From assembly GCA_905142475.1 (NCBI GenBank), contig LR990730.1, forward strand, positions 2,108,001 through 2,172,000: a stretch of DNA of 64,000 nt, read 5' to 3'. The notes below the pieces were generated by a model. The model ran no database searches, had not been told where the DNA came from, and worked only from the letters and a program-made list of their open reading frames with translations. Positions 47,780 through 56,624 of the stretch are shown here, piece by piece (within the stretch, counting starts at the first letter, position 1; each line of letters opens with the position of its first letter). This DNA comes from Xanthomonas hydrangeae (GTDB taxonomy: Bacteria > Pseudomonadota > Gammaproteobacteria > Xanthomonadales > Xanthomonadaceae). The position numbers were made by a program, and so were the translations under genes.

Positions 47780-50158
47780 ATGAAATTCTCTGAAAATTGG
47801 CTGCGCAGCCACGTTCCCATCCAGGCGAGCCGCGACGAGCTTGCCGCGACGCTGACGGCGATCGGTCTGGAGGTCGAAGAGGTCACGCCGTTGGGCGAGG
47901 CGCTGGGGCAGGTGGTGGTGGCGCGTATCGTCGAGGCGGTGCGTCATCCGGAGGCCGATCGTCTGCAGGTCTGCAGCGTCGATGCAGGGCAGGGCGAGCT
48001 GCTGCAGATCGTGTGTGGCGCGCCCAATGCGCGTGCCGGTCTGGTGGCGCCGTTGGCGCTGGTCGGTGCGCAGATCGGTGCGCTGACCATCACCGCAGCC
48101 AAGCTGCGCGGTGTGGCATCCAACGGCATGTTGTGTTCGGCCAAGGAGCTGGGTCTGGACAGCGACGCGTCCGGCCTGTTCGAGCTGCCGGACGATGCGC
48201 CGGTGGGTCAGGCACTGGCCGAGTATCTGGGGCTGCCCGATGCCAGCATCGAGATCAAGCTCACGCCCAATCGCGCCGATTGCTTCAGCGTGCGCGGCAT
48301 CGCCTTCGATGTGGCCGCAGCCTGCGCCAGCGAGGTGGTGGCCTTCGATGCGGGCGCGGTGGCGCCGGTGTCGACGCGTACCTTGTCGGTGGAGCTGGAT
48401 GCCGGCAGCGAGGCGCCGCGTTACTGCGGTCGCGTGATCGAAGGCATCGACCCGGCGGTAAAAACGCCGGTGTGGTTGGCCGAGCGCCTGCGTCGCTGTG
48501 GCGTGCGGCCGGTCTCGCTGCTGGTGGATATCACCCAGTACGTGATGCTGGAGCTCGGTCAGCCGATGCATGCGTTCGACCTGGACACGCTGCAGGGGCC
48601 GATCGGTGTGCGGCGTTCACGCAGTGGCGAGCAGCTCGCGCTGTTGGATGGACGTCAGGTCACCTTGGACGATAGCTTTCTGACCATCACCGATGCAGGC
48701 CGGCCGGTTGCGCTGGCCGGCCTGATGGGCGGGCTGGACACGCGCGTCACCGAGACCACGCGCAACGTGTTCCTGGAGTCTGCGTACTTCGATCCGGCCG
48801 CGATCATGGGCCGTGGCCGCAAGCTCGGGTTGCATACCGATGCAGGTCATCGCTTCGAGCGTGGTGTGGATCCGGCATTGCCGCCACAGGCGATCGAAGT
48901 GGCGACACGGCTGGTGCTGGAGTTGGCCGGAGGGACGCCGGGCCCGGTCGTACATGCGCAATTGCCGCAGCATCTGCCGCAGCCTGCACGCATCCTGCTG
49001 CGGCGTGCGCGGATCGCGCGCGTGCTGGGCATCCAGATCGACGATGCCGAGGTCGTGCGCATTTTGAGTGCGCTCGGCATGCAGCTTGAGGCGGTTGCCG
49101 AAGGCTGGCAGGTGATGGCGCCGAGCCGTCGCTTCGATATCGCCATCGAAGAAGATCTGATCGAAGAGCTGGCGCGTATCCACGGCTACGACCGTGTGCC
49201 GACCACGCTGCCCGGTGGCGCAAGCCGGATCGCGATGCCGAGCGAAACCCAGCTGGACGAACTCAGCGTGCGTCGCCAGCTGGTGGCGCGCGAGCTGCAG
49301 GAAACCATCAACTACGCCTTTGTCGATGCGAACCTGTTGGAGCGCTGGCAGCTGACCGATGGTCTGGTGCCGTTGGCGAACCCGCTCAGTGCGGAACTTG
49401 CAATCATGCGTCCGCGCTTGTTGCCGGGTCTTGTGGCGACGCTGGGCCGCAACGCCGCTCGCCAGGCCGGGCGGGTGCGCCTGTTCGAGCTGGGCAAGGT
49501 ATTCATAGCGTCTGCCGATACCGATGCCGCACCGCAGGAAGCGCAGCACGTCGCCGCAGCGGTCTGTGGCGATGCCTTGGCGCTGCAGTGGGGCGAGTCT
49601 GCACGCAAGGTGGACTTCCACGATCTGAAGGGCGATCTGGTGGCGCTGGCCGCGGCGAGTGGCGCGGTGCTGGATTTCCAGCCGTCCACGCAGGCATTCG
49701 GGCATCCGGGACGGTCGGCCGATATCCATCGCGACGGCGTGCGCATCGGCTGGATCGGGCAGGTGCATCCGCGTCTTGCCAAGCAGCTGGAGATCGACGT
49801 GGACGTGATCGCGTTCGAGCTGCAGCTGGCGCCACTGGTGCAGCGTGCGCTGCCGCGGGCCGGCGAGCTGTCGCGGTTCCCCTCGGTGCGTCGCGATCTG
49901 GCCTTCCTGGTGCCGGAAGAGGTGAGCTGGGCGGCGCTGTCTGCCAGTGTGCGCACCACGGTTGGCCCGTTGTTGCGCGATGTGCAGCTGTTCGACCGCT
50001 ATGTCGGGCAGGGGGTCGAGCCAGGTTTCAAGAGTCTGGCTATGGGCTTGATTTTGCAGGATAACTCGCGCACTCTCACCGACCGGGACGTCGATGCAGT
50101 CGTTGCCGATGTGGTGGCCGTGATCGAGCGCGAGCACCGCGCCCGGATTCGGAGTTGA
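47780..50158 (+). CDS. pheT: Phenylalanine-tRNA ligase beta subunit
   Basis: Beta subunit of PheRS, 792 residues. It begins MKFSENWLRSHV, with the EMAP-like tRNA-binding domain (VVARIVEAVRHPEADRLQVCSVD), B3/B4 editing region (NRADCFSVRGIA, MLELGQPMHAFDLD), B5 domain (IDDAEVVRILSALGM) and C-terminal FDX-ACB anticodon-binding domain (RFPSVRRDLAFLVPEEVSW). The ATG at 47780 is certain from the family N terminus; an earlier in-frame start runs through the repeat element. There is no Shine-Dalgarno sequence before it. ihfA follows after 21 bp. Confidence 0.97.
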   Translation: MKFSENWLRSHVPIQASRDELAATLTAIGLEVEEVTPLGEALGQVVVARIVEAVRHPEADRLQVCSVDAGQGELLQIVCGAPNARAGLVAPLALVGAQIGALTITAAKLRGVASNGMLCSAKELGLDSDASGLFELPDDAPVGQALAEYLGLPDASIEIKLTPNRADCFSVRGIAFDVAAACASEVVAFDAGAVAPVSTRTLSVELDAGSEAPRYCGRVIEGIDPAVKTPVWLAERLRRCGVRPVSLLVDITQYVMLELGQPMHAFDLDTLQGPIGVRRSRSGEQLALLDGRQVTLDDSFLTITDAGRPVALAGLMGGLDTRVTETTRNVFLESAYFDPAAIMGRGRKLGLHTDAGHRFERGVDPALPPQAIEVATRLVLELAGGTPGPVVHAQLPQHLPQPARILLRRARIARVLGIQIDDAEVVRILSALGMQLEAVAEGWQVMAPSRRFDIAIEEDLIEELARIHGYDRVPTTLPGGASRIAMPSETQLDELSVRRQLVARELQETINYAFVDANLLERWQLTDGLVPLANPLSAELAIMRPRLLPGLVATLGRNAARQAGRVRLFELGKVFIASADTDAAPQEAQHVAAAVCGDALALQWGESARKVDFHDLKGDLVALAAASGAVLDFQPSTQAFGHPGRSADIHRDGVRIGWIGQVHPRLAKQLEIDVDVIAFELQLAPLVQRALPRAGELSRFPSVRRDLAFLVPEEVSWAALSASVRTTVGPLLRDVQLFDRYVGQGVEPGFKSLAMGLILQDNSRTLTDRDVDAVVADVVAVIEREHRARIRS

Positions 50159-50179
50159 GGCGGTAACCAGGGGATTGGC

Positions 50180-50479
50180 ATGGCATTGACGAAAGCGGAG
50201 ATGGCCGAACGTCTGTTCGACGAGGTCGGTCTGAACAAGCGCGAGGCAAAGGAATTTGTCGACGCCTTCTTCGATGTGCTGCGCGATGCGCTGGAGCAGG
50301 GCCGTCAGGTGAAGTTGTCCGGTTTCGGCAACTTCGATCTGCGGCGCAAGAATCAACGGCCCGGTCGCAATCCCAAGACTGGCGAGGAAATTCCGATTTC
50401 GGCCCGCACGGTGGTGACCTTCCGTCCAGGCCAGAAGCTCAAGGAGCGGGTGGAGGCTTATGCTGGATCCGGGCAGTAA
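50180..50479 (+). CDS. ihfA: Integration host factor alpha subunit
   Basis: DNA-bending nucleoid protein, 99 residues, called gumA in early descriptions of the xanthan region. Family features are [26 protein letters not shown], the beta-ribbon arm [27 protein letters not shown] with the intercalating Pro, and normal length. It follows pheT closely, as in E. coli (pheST-ihfA), and overlaps the following MerR-type gene by 20 bp in another frame. Confidence 0.97.
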   Translation: MALTKAEMAERLFDEVGLNKREAKEFVDAFFDVLRDALEQGRQVKLSGFGNFDLRRKNQRPGRNPKTGEEIPISARTVVTFRPGQKLKERVEAYAGSGQ

Positions 50480-50816
50480 TCGCGAGCTACCGCCGATCCC
50501 GGCCAAGCGCTACTTCACCATCGGCGAGGTCAGCGAGTTGTGCGATGTCAAACCGCATGTGCTGCGCTATTGGGAAACCGAATTTCCGAGCCTGGAGCCG
50601 GTCAAGCGGCGCGGCAACCGGCGCTACTACCAGCGTCATGACGTGTTGATGGTGCGGCAGATCCGCGGCCTGCTGTACGAACAGGGCTACACCATCGGTG
50701 GCGCACGTCTGCGCCTGGAAGGCGATGGCGCCAAGAGCGAGTCGGCGTTGAGCAACCAGATCATCAAGCAGGTGCGCATGGAGCTGGAAGAAGTGTTGCA
50801 ACTGCTGCGCCGCTAG
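50460..50816 (+). CDS. MerR-family transcriptional regulator
   Basis: 118-residue regulator with an N-terminal winged-helix HTH ([47 protein letters not shown]) and a short helical C terminus without metal-binding cysteines. Small MerR-like genes of this kind follow ihfA in many gammaproteobacteria. The gene overlaps the end of ihfA by 20 bp, so the two are probably translated from one mRNA. Its targets are unknown; control of the adjacent gum operon is possible but not shown by the sequence. Confidence 0.9.
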   Translation: MLDPGSNRELPPIPAKRYFTIGEVSELCDVKPHVLRYWETEFPSLEPVKRRGNRRYYQRHDVLMVRQIRGLLYEQGYTIGGARLRLEGDGAKSESALSNQIIKQVRMELEEVLQLLRR

Positions 50817-50837
50817 GAAATTGTGTCGCAAAGCCGC

Positions 50838-50843
50838 TATAAT
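50838..50843 (+). promoter_or_regulatory. tRNA-Pro -10 box
   Basis: A perfect TATAAT lies 34 bp upstream of tRNA-Pro. The -35 position (50815-50820, AGGAAA) is poor. Confidence 0.5.
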
Positions 50844-50877
50844 CGCAGGCCGTCCTCGCGACGGGGTGCAGCATCTT

Positions 50878-50954
50878 CGGGGTATAGCGCAGCCTGGTAG
50901 CGCACTAGTCTGGGGGACTAGTGGTCGTCGGTTCAAATCCGGCTACCCCGACCA
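50878..50954 (+). tRNA. tRNA-Pro (GGG)
   Basis: 77-nt cloverleaf. Acceptor arms CGGGGTA and TACCCCG, discriminator A, encoded CCA, anticodon stem CTAGT/ACTAG around a 7-base loop with anticodon GGG, T arm GGTTCAAATCC. It separates the ihfA-merR pair from the gum operon. Confidence 0.97.
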
Positions 50955-50962
50955 AACACTGA

Positions 50963-50991
50963 GCCCATGTCTTCTGGACATGGGCTTTTTT
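50963..50991 (+). terminator. Rho-independent terminator after tRNA-Pro
   Basis: GCCCATGTC pairs with GACATGGGC across a 5-base loop and is followed by TTTTTT. It insulates gumB from the upstream transcription unit. Confidence 0.93.
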
Positions 50992-51425
50992 GTTGCGGCG
51001 CAGCATGTGGATTCGGGACTTCGTGAATAGGTGCTGCATATGCAGAACGGCATAGTGCGCTGCAGCAGGAAAAGGGCCGAAGAGCCCGCTTTACACGGTC
51101 CCGCCTGCTATGGACCTGGATCACAGAGCGGTGCTAAGTATCCGAAAATGCTCCAAATCATTAGCGTGTGATTAGTGACTGGATCACGTTTTGTTAACGT
51201 CGCAACGACGAACTTGAATCAATAGGCCAACGCCGTCAAAAAAATGGCGTGCAGCGTCTTGCGATGTTTTCTTTCTATGCCATAGTGCAGTGCAACACGT
51301 CACACCTGTCGTGATCCCGATGTCATGCGGGATGAATTTCTCTGTCGTACGTTCGTGCTGGCGTGTTGGCCGGTTGAATGCTGCGCGGGTTCCTGTCCCA
51401 CCAATCAAGGCAGCCAGCTACACGC
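50992..51425 (+). promoter_or_regulatory. gum operon upstream region with candidate promoter
   Basis: 434 bp with no supported gene. TTGCGA (51259-51264) and CATAGT (51281-51286), 16 bp apart, form a possible sigma70 promoter, leaving a leader of about 135 bases. An A-rich loop hairpin (ACGCCGTC, A-tract, TGGCGT near 51230-51250) sits just upstream. The main xanthan promoter is known to lie upstream of gumB in X. campestris; the exact element marked here is my guess. Confidence 0.35.
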
Positions 51426-52124
51426 ATGAAAAGACTGATCGAACGATTCTGCCAAGGCCTCAGCCTGGCGTTGATCTGCTCGATGACACTGGGCGCTTGC
51501 AGCACCGGTCCGAAGATGGCGGACTCTCTGCCGCTCCCGGATCCGCTTGCGATGTCCGCAGTGCAGCCAGAGTATCGACTGGCGCCGGGCGACTTGCTGT
51601 TGGTCAAGGTGTTTCAAGTCGATGATCTGGAGCGGCAGGTCCGCATCGATCAGAACGGTCACATCTCGCTGCCGCTGATCGGCGATGTCAAGGCCACCGG
51701 CCTGGGCGTTGGCGAACTGGAAAAACTGGTCGCAGAACGCTACGCCGCCGGATATCTGCAGCAGCCGCAAGTGTCGGTGTTCGTGGAGGAATCCAACGGC
51801 CGCCGGGTCACGGTGACTGGTGCGGTGGACGCGCCCGGGATCTACCCGGTGATCGGCTCCAACCTGACCTTGCAGCAAGCGATTGCGCAGGCAAAGGGTG
51901 TCAGTACGGTGGCCAGCCGCGGCAATGTCATTGTCTTCCGCATCGTCAATGGGCAAAAAATGATCGCTAGATTCGACCTGACCGAGATCGAGAAGGGTAC
52001 CAATCCCGACCCGGAGATCTACGGCGGCGACATCGTTGTGGTGTATCGCTCGGACGCACGCATCTGGCTGCGCACCATGCTTGAACTGACCCCCCTGGTA
52101 ATGGTGTGGCGCGCTTACCGATGA
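51426..52124 (+). CDS. gumB: Xanthan export outer-membrane lipoprotein GumB
   Basis: Outer-membrane polysaccharide export (OPX) lipoprotein that works with GumC in xanthan polymerisation and export. The 232-residue protein has a lipobox TLGAC (Cys25), the Poly_export domain (YRLAPGDLLLVKVFQVDDLERQVRI) and a SLBB-like domain (RRVTVTGAVDAPGIYPVIG). The ATG at 51426 gives the known GumB length; an upstream in-frame start lacks a family match. It is coupled to gumC, whose ATG overlaps the stop. Confidence 0.96.
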   Translation: MKRLIERFCQGLSLALICSMTLGACSTGPKMADSLPLPDPLAMSAVQPEYRLAPGDLLLVKVFQVDDLERQVRIDQNGHISLPLIGDVKATGLGVGELEKLVAERYAAGYLQQPQVSVFVEESNGRRVTVTGAVDAPGIYPVIGSNLTLQQAIAQAKGVSTVASRGNVIVFRIVNGQKMIARFDLTEIEKGTNPDPEIYGGDIVVVYRSDARIWLRTMLELTPLVMVWRAYR

Positions 52125-53545
52125 GTATGAATTCCGAAAATCGTTCCTCTTCTTCTCATCGTCACGGCCATCTCGAGCTGGCGGATGTGGGTTTGCTCGA
52201 CTACTGGCGTGCGCTGGTCTCGCAGCGTTGGTTGATCATCGGGGTCACGCTGTTCGCAGTGCTGCTGGCCTTCGGCATCACGCTGTTGATGCCGGAGAAG
52301 TACCGCGCTACCAGCACGCTGCAGATCGAGCGTGATTCGCTCAACGTGGTGAACGTCGACAATCTGATGCCGGTGGAGTCGCCGCAGGATCGCGATTTCT
52401 ACCAGACCCAGTACCAGTTGCTGCAGAGCCGTTCGTTGGCGCGTGCAGTGATCCGCGAAGCCAAGCTGGATCAGGAGCCGGCGTTCAAGGCGCAGGTCGA
52501 CGAGGCACTGGAGAAGGCTGCGGCCAAGAATCCGGAAGCCGGCAAGTCGGTCGATTCGCGCCAGGCGATCGTCGAGCGCACCTTGACCGACACCTTGCTG
52601 GCCGGATTGGTGGTCGAGCCGATCCTCAATTCGCGCCTGGTCTACGTCAACTACGACTCGCCGGATCCGGTGCTGGCCGCCAAGATCGCCAACACCTATA
52701 CCAAGGTCTTCATCGTCAGTACGCAAGAGCGCCGGATGAACGCGTCCTCGTTCGCGACCAAGTTCCTCTCCGAACGTCTGGAGCAGTTGCGCGGCAAGGT
52801 TGAAGACTCGGAAAAGACGCTGGTCTCTTATTCGACCCAAGAGCAGATCGTGTCGATGGGCGATGACAAGCCATCGCTTGCGGCGCAGAACCTGGGCGAT
52901 CTCAACGCAATGCTCGCCTCTGCACAGGACACGCGCATCAAGGCCGAAGCAGCATGGCGTCAGGTCAGCGCTGGCGACAGCATGTCGTTGCCGCAGGTGC
53001 TGGGCAATCCGTTGATCCAGAGCCTGCGCGGTGAGCAGATCCGCTTGAACACCGAGTACCAGCAGAAGCTGTCGACCTTCAAGCCGGACTATCCGGAAAT
53101 GCGGCGCCTGAAGGCGCAGATCGAAGAGTCGCGCCGTCAGATCAACGGCGAGGTCATCAACATCCGTCAATCGTTGAAGGCGGCCTACGACGCCTCTGTG
53201 CAGCAGGAGCGTTTGCTCAACGAACGCATTGCCGGTCTGCGCAGCAACGAGCTGGATCTGCAGAGTCGCAGCATCCAATACAACATGCTCAAGCGCGACG
53301 TCGATACCAACCGTCAGCTCTACGATGCGCTCCTGCAGCGTTACAAGGAGATCGGTGTTGCAAGCAACGTGGGCGCCAACAACGTGACCATCGTCGATAC
53401 CGCAGACGTGCCTACGTCGAAGACTTCACCGAAACTCAAATTGAACCTCGCCTTAGGCTTCATCTTTGGCGTATTCCTTGGTGTGGCTGTGGCCCTCGTG
53501 CGCTACTTCCTGCGAGGCAATGGGCCGGAGACGCGGCTGAACTGA
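52121..53545 (+). CDS. gumC: Xanthan chain-length/export protein GumC
   Basis: Polysaccharide co-polymerase of the Wzz family. The 474-residue inner-membrane protein has a membrane segment near residues 35-57 (WLIIGVTLFAVLLAFGITLLMP), a large periplasmic coiled-coil region (about 200-420) and a second membrane segment near the C terminus (LALGFIFGVFLGVAVALV). It lacks the cytoplasmic tyrosine kinase domain found in Wzc. ATG at 52121 overlaps the gumB stop; an ATG two codons later is also used in annotations of relatives. A 243-bp gap separates it from gumD. Confidence 0.95.
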   Translation: MSMNSENRSSSSHRHGHLELADVGLLDYWRALVSQRWLIIGVTLFAVLLAFGITLLMPEKYRATSTLQIERDSLNVVNVDNLMPVESPQDRDFYQTQYQLLQSRSLARAVIREAKLDQEPAFKAQVDEALEKAAAKNPEAGKSVDSRQAIVERTLTDTLLAGLVVEPILNSRLVYVNYDSPDPVLAAKIANTYTKVFIVSTQERRMNASSFATKFLSERLEQLRGKVEDSEKTLVSYSTQEQIVSMGDDKPSLAAQNLGDLNAMLASAQDTRIKAEAAWRQVSAGDSMSLPQVLGNPLIQSLRGEQIRLNTEYQQKLSTFKPDYPEMRRLKAQIEESRRQINGEVINIRQSLKAAYDASVQQERLLNERIAGLRSNELDLQSRSIQYNMLKRDVDTNRQLYDALLQRYKEIGVASNVGANNVTIVDTADVPTSKTSPKLKLNLALGFIFGVFLGVAVALVRYFLRGNGPETRLN

Positions 53546-53607
53546 CATCGTGATGTTGCAAAACGGTGGTTAATTTAAGTGACAACTGATTCAGCGTGGA
53601 AAAAGGC

Positions 53608-53630
53608 GGATCCCGTAAGTTTCGGGATCC
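53608..53630 (+). other. Perfect 8-bp stem-loop in the gumC-gumD gap
   Basis: GGATCCCG and CGGGATCC pair across a 7-base loop, 63 bp after the gumC stop and 159 bp before gumD. There is no T tract directly after it, so it is more likely an mRNA-processing or stability element than a terminator. Confidence 0.45.
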
Positions 53631-53788
53631 CTCGTTTGAAAGTTTGTCTCTGTTGAAACAAAGGGCTGTCGTGCGATCTGGGGTCGGTAGGTATTACCGC
53701 GGTGATCGTACGACGGAGATGATTGAAAGCTCGCGTGCGTTTCGTATGTTCCCCCGCATGCGCCGTATCGAGTTTGGAGGACATCCCC

Positions 53789-55243
53789 ATGCTTTTGGCA
53801 GACTTGAGTAGCGCGACCTACACCACATCCTCGCCGCGATTGTTGTCCAAGTATTCGGCTGCAGCCGACTTGGTTTTGCGCGTCTTCGACCTGACCATGG
53901 TCGTGGTTTCCGGACTGATTGCGTATCGCATCGTGTTCGGCTCCTGGGTGCCGGCGGCGCCGTATCGGGTCGCGATCGCCACCACCTTGCTGTATTCGGT
54001 GATCTGCTTTGCGCTGTTCCCGCTTTATCGCAGCTGGCGCGGTCGCGGGTTGTTGAGCGAGTTGTTGGTCCTGGGTGGTGCGTTCGGTGGTGTGTTCGCG
54101 TTGTTCGCGGTGCACGCGCTGATCGTGCAGGTGGGCGAGCAGGTGTCGCGCGGCTGGATCGGCTTGTGGTTTGTCGGTGGTCTGGCTTCGTTGGTGGCGG
54201 CACGCACGGTACTGCGCGGCTTTCTGAACCACCTACGTACGCAAGGCGTGGACGTGCAGCGAGTGGTGGTGGTCGGTCTGCGCCATCCGGTGATGAAGAT
54301 CAATCACTACCTCAGCCGCAATCCCTGGGTCGGCATGAATCTGGTCGGATACTTCCGTACGCCGTACGACATCGCCGTGACCGAGCAGCGGCAGTCGTTG
54401 CCGTGCCTGGGTGACCCGGACGCGTTGATCGAGTATCTGAAGGACAACCAGGTCGAGCAGGTATGGATCTCGCTGCCGCTGGGCGAGCGCGATTACATCA
54501 AGCAGTTGCTGCAACGTCTGGATCGTTATCCGATCAACGTCAAGCTGGTGCCGGATCTGTTCGACTTCGGTCTGTTGAATCAGTCTGGCGAGCAGATCGG
54601 CAATGTGCCGGTGATCAATCTGCGTCAGGGCGGGGTGGATCGCGACAATTACTTCGTGGTCGCCAAGGCGCTGCAGGACAAGATCCTGGCCGTGATCGCG
54701 CTGATGGGCCTGTGGCCGTTGATGGCGGCGATTGCGGTGGGCGTCAAGATGAGTTCGCCGGGCCCGGTGTTCTTCCGTCAGCGTCGTCATGGCCTGGGTG
54801 GTCGCGAGTTCTACATGTTCAAGTTCCGCTCGATGCGCGTGCATGACGACCACGGCACCACCATCCAGCAGGCGACCAAGAACGACACCCGCATCACGCG
54901 CTTCGGTTCGTTCCTGCGTCGCAGCAGCCTGGATGAGTTGCCGCAGATCTTCAACGTGCTGGGCGGCAGCATGTCGATCGTGGGCCCGCGTCCGCACGCC
55001 GCGCAGCACAACACCCACTACGAAAAGCTGATCAACCATTACATGCAGCGGCACTACGTCAAGCCGGGGATCACCGGTTGGGCGCAGGTGAACGGTTTCC
55101 GTGGCGAAACCCCGGAACTGCGTACGATGAAGAAGCGTATCCAGTACGACCTGGACTACATCCGTCGTTGGTCGCTGTGGCTGGATATCCGCATCATCGT
55201 GCTGACTGCGGTGCGGGTGTTCGGACAGAAGACCGCGTACTGA
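53789..55243 (+). CDS. gumD: Undecaprenyl-phosphate glucose phosphotransferase GumD
   Basis: Transfers glucose 1-phosphate from UDP-glucose to undecaprenyl phosphate, the first step of the xanthan repeat unit. The 484-residue protein has four N-terminal membrane segments, a central Rossmann-like region (VVVVGLRHPVMKINHYL), a fifth hydrophobic segment (LAVIALMGLWPLMAAIAVGV) and the conserved catalytic domain (FFRQRRHGLGGREFYMFKFRSM, SSLDELPQIFNVL, VKPGITGWAQVNG). ATG at 53789 with a GGAGG ribosome-binding site gives the known GumD length. Confidence 0.96.
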   Translation: MLLADLSSATYTTSSPRLLSKYSAAADLVLRVFDLTMVVVSGLIAYRIVFGSWVPAAPYRVAIATTLLYSVICFALFPLYRSWRGRGLLSELLVLGGAFGGVFALFAVHALIVQVGEQVSRGWIGLWFVGGLASLVAARTVLRGFLNHLRTQGVDVQRVVVVGLRHPVMKINHYLSRNPWVGMNLVGYFRTPYDIAVTEQRQSLPCLGDPDALIEYLKDNQVEQVWISLPLGERDYIKQLLQRLDRYPINVKLVPDLFDFGLLNQSGEQIGNVPVINLRQGGVDRDNYFVVAKALQDKILAVIALMGLWPLMAAIAVGVKMSSPGPVFFRQRRHGLGGREFYMFKFRSMRVHDDHGTTIQQATKNDTRITRFGSFLRRSSLDELPQIFNVLGGSMSIVGPRPHAAQHNTHYEKLINHYMQRHYVKPGITGWAQVNGFRGETPELRTMKKRIQYDLDYIRRWSLWLDIRIIVLTAVRVFGQKTAY

Positions 55244-55325
55244 TGATGGTGGGTAGTGTGCGACCTGGCGCGTCCAGCGCCGCGGGCGGCTGCATCGCAG
55301 CCGCCCCTTTCAAGCAGGCGTCTGC

Positions 55326-56624
55326 ATGCTGATCCAAATGAGCGAGGAGACCCGCGTTCGCTGGCATAACCTGCTGATCGAACTGACGCTGCTGGTCGGC
55401 GTGGGTTACAACCTGGTGCTGGCGCTGATCAACGCGAACGTGTTCACGGTGCGTCCGGTGATCACCTATGCAGTCGAATTCATCATCTACGCTGCGTGCT
55501 TCCTGCTTGGCCTGGGCTCGATGAGCCGCAAGCGCATTGCGTTGATCATCAGCGGGTTGGGGCTGATCGTCAGCTTGATGTTCGTGCGCTTTCTGGTGAA
55601 CTGGCAGATCGATCCCAAATTTTTCCGTGATGCCCTGGTGGTGTTTGCGTTTGTCGTGCTGGGTTCGGCCTATACCGGGTCGGTGCCCAAGCTGTTCGTG
55701 CGCATGACGATCATCGTCTCGCTGGTTGCCGCCTTCGAGCTGGCGATGCCAAGCGCGTACGGCGATCTGGTCAATCCGAAGAGCTTCTTCGTCAATGCGC
55801 GTGGCATGAGCGCGGAAGGCTTCTGGAACGAAGACAGCAATCTGTTCGTCAGCGCCACGCGGCCGGGCGAACGTAACTTCCTGCCGGGCTCCAACCTGCC
55901 GCGCGCCTCCTCGATGTTCATCGAGCCGGTGACGATGGGTAACTACATCTGCTTTTTCACCGCAATCGTGTTGGTGTTCTGGCGTTGGATGCGGCCGTCG
56001 ATGCTGATTCTGTCGGTCGGCTTGATCGGTTTCATGATCGTTGCCTCCGATGGACGGCTCGCGGCGGGCACCTGTGTGCTGATGGTGTTGCTGTCGCCGC
56101 TATTGAAGCGCCTGGATCAGCGACTGGCGTTCCTGGTGTTTCTGGTGGTGATCATGACCGCGTGGTTGTTGGTGTGGATCACCGGTATCACCGCCTATCA
56201 GGACAACACGATGGGGCGGATATTCTTCACCGTTTATTCGATGAACAACCTGTCGTTCGAGTCCTGGATGGGCCTGGATTTTGCACAGGCGTATCGCTAC
56301 TTCGACAGTGGTATTGCCTACTTCATCGCATCGCAGTCGATCGTCGGCGTGCTGGCGTTTCTGTTGTCCTATTCGTTCCTGCTGCTGATGCCGAGCAAGG
56401 AAGGGCAGCTGTTCAAGAACCTGGCGATCTTTGCGTTCGCGCTGAGTCTGCTGGTGTCCAACGGCTACTTTTCGATCAAGACCTCGGCGCTGTGGTGGTT
56501 CGTGTGCGGCTGCATGTGGCACATGCTGCCGACCTGGTCTGCTGCAACGGCGGCTAACGTGAGCAAGCAGGATCCAGCCGACGATGGCGGGCAGCTGCCA
56601 TTGCCTGCGGGAGGGGCGCGATGA
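55326..56624 (+). CDS. gumE: Xanthan polymerase GumE
   Basis: Inner-membrane protein of 432 residues with about a dozen membrane segments, the xanthan Wzy-like polymerase. A large loop lies near residues 145-200 (SAEGFWNEDSNLFVSATRPGERNFLPGSN). It follows gumD after 82 bp and its stop overlaps the gumF ATG. An internal ATG (MSEETRVRWHN) five codons in is a possible alternative start. Confidence 0.94.
   Translation: MLIQMSEETRVRWHNLLIELTLLVGVGYNLVLALINANVFTVRPVITYAVEFIIYAACFLLGLGSMSRKRIALIISGLGLIVSLMFVRFLVNWQIDPKFFRDALVVFAFVVLGSAYTGSVPKLFVRMTIIVSLVAAFELAMPSAYGDLVNPKSFFVNARGMSAEGFWNEDSNLFVSATRPGERNFLPGSNLPRASSMFIEPVTMGNYICFFTAIVLVFWRWMRPSMLILSVGLIGFMIVASDGRLAAGTCVLMVLLSPLLKRLDQRLAFLVFLVVIMTAWLLVWITGITAYQDNTMGRIFFTVYSMNNLSFESWMGLDFAQAYRYFDSGIAYFIASQSIVGVLAFLLSYSFLLLMPSKEGQLFKNLAIFAFALSLLVSNGYFSIKTSALWWFVCGCMWHMLPTWSAATAANVSKQDPADDGGQLPLPAGGAR

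Noticed and set aside
48617..50506. 629-codon minus-strand frame antisense to pheT and ihfA
   Set aside because: Shadow frame over well-identified genes.
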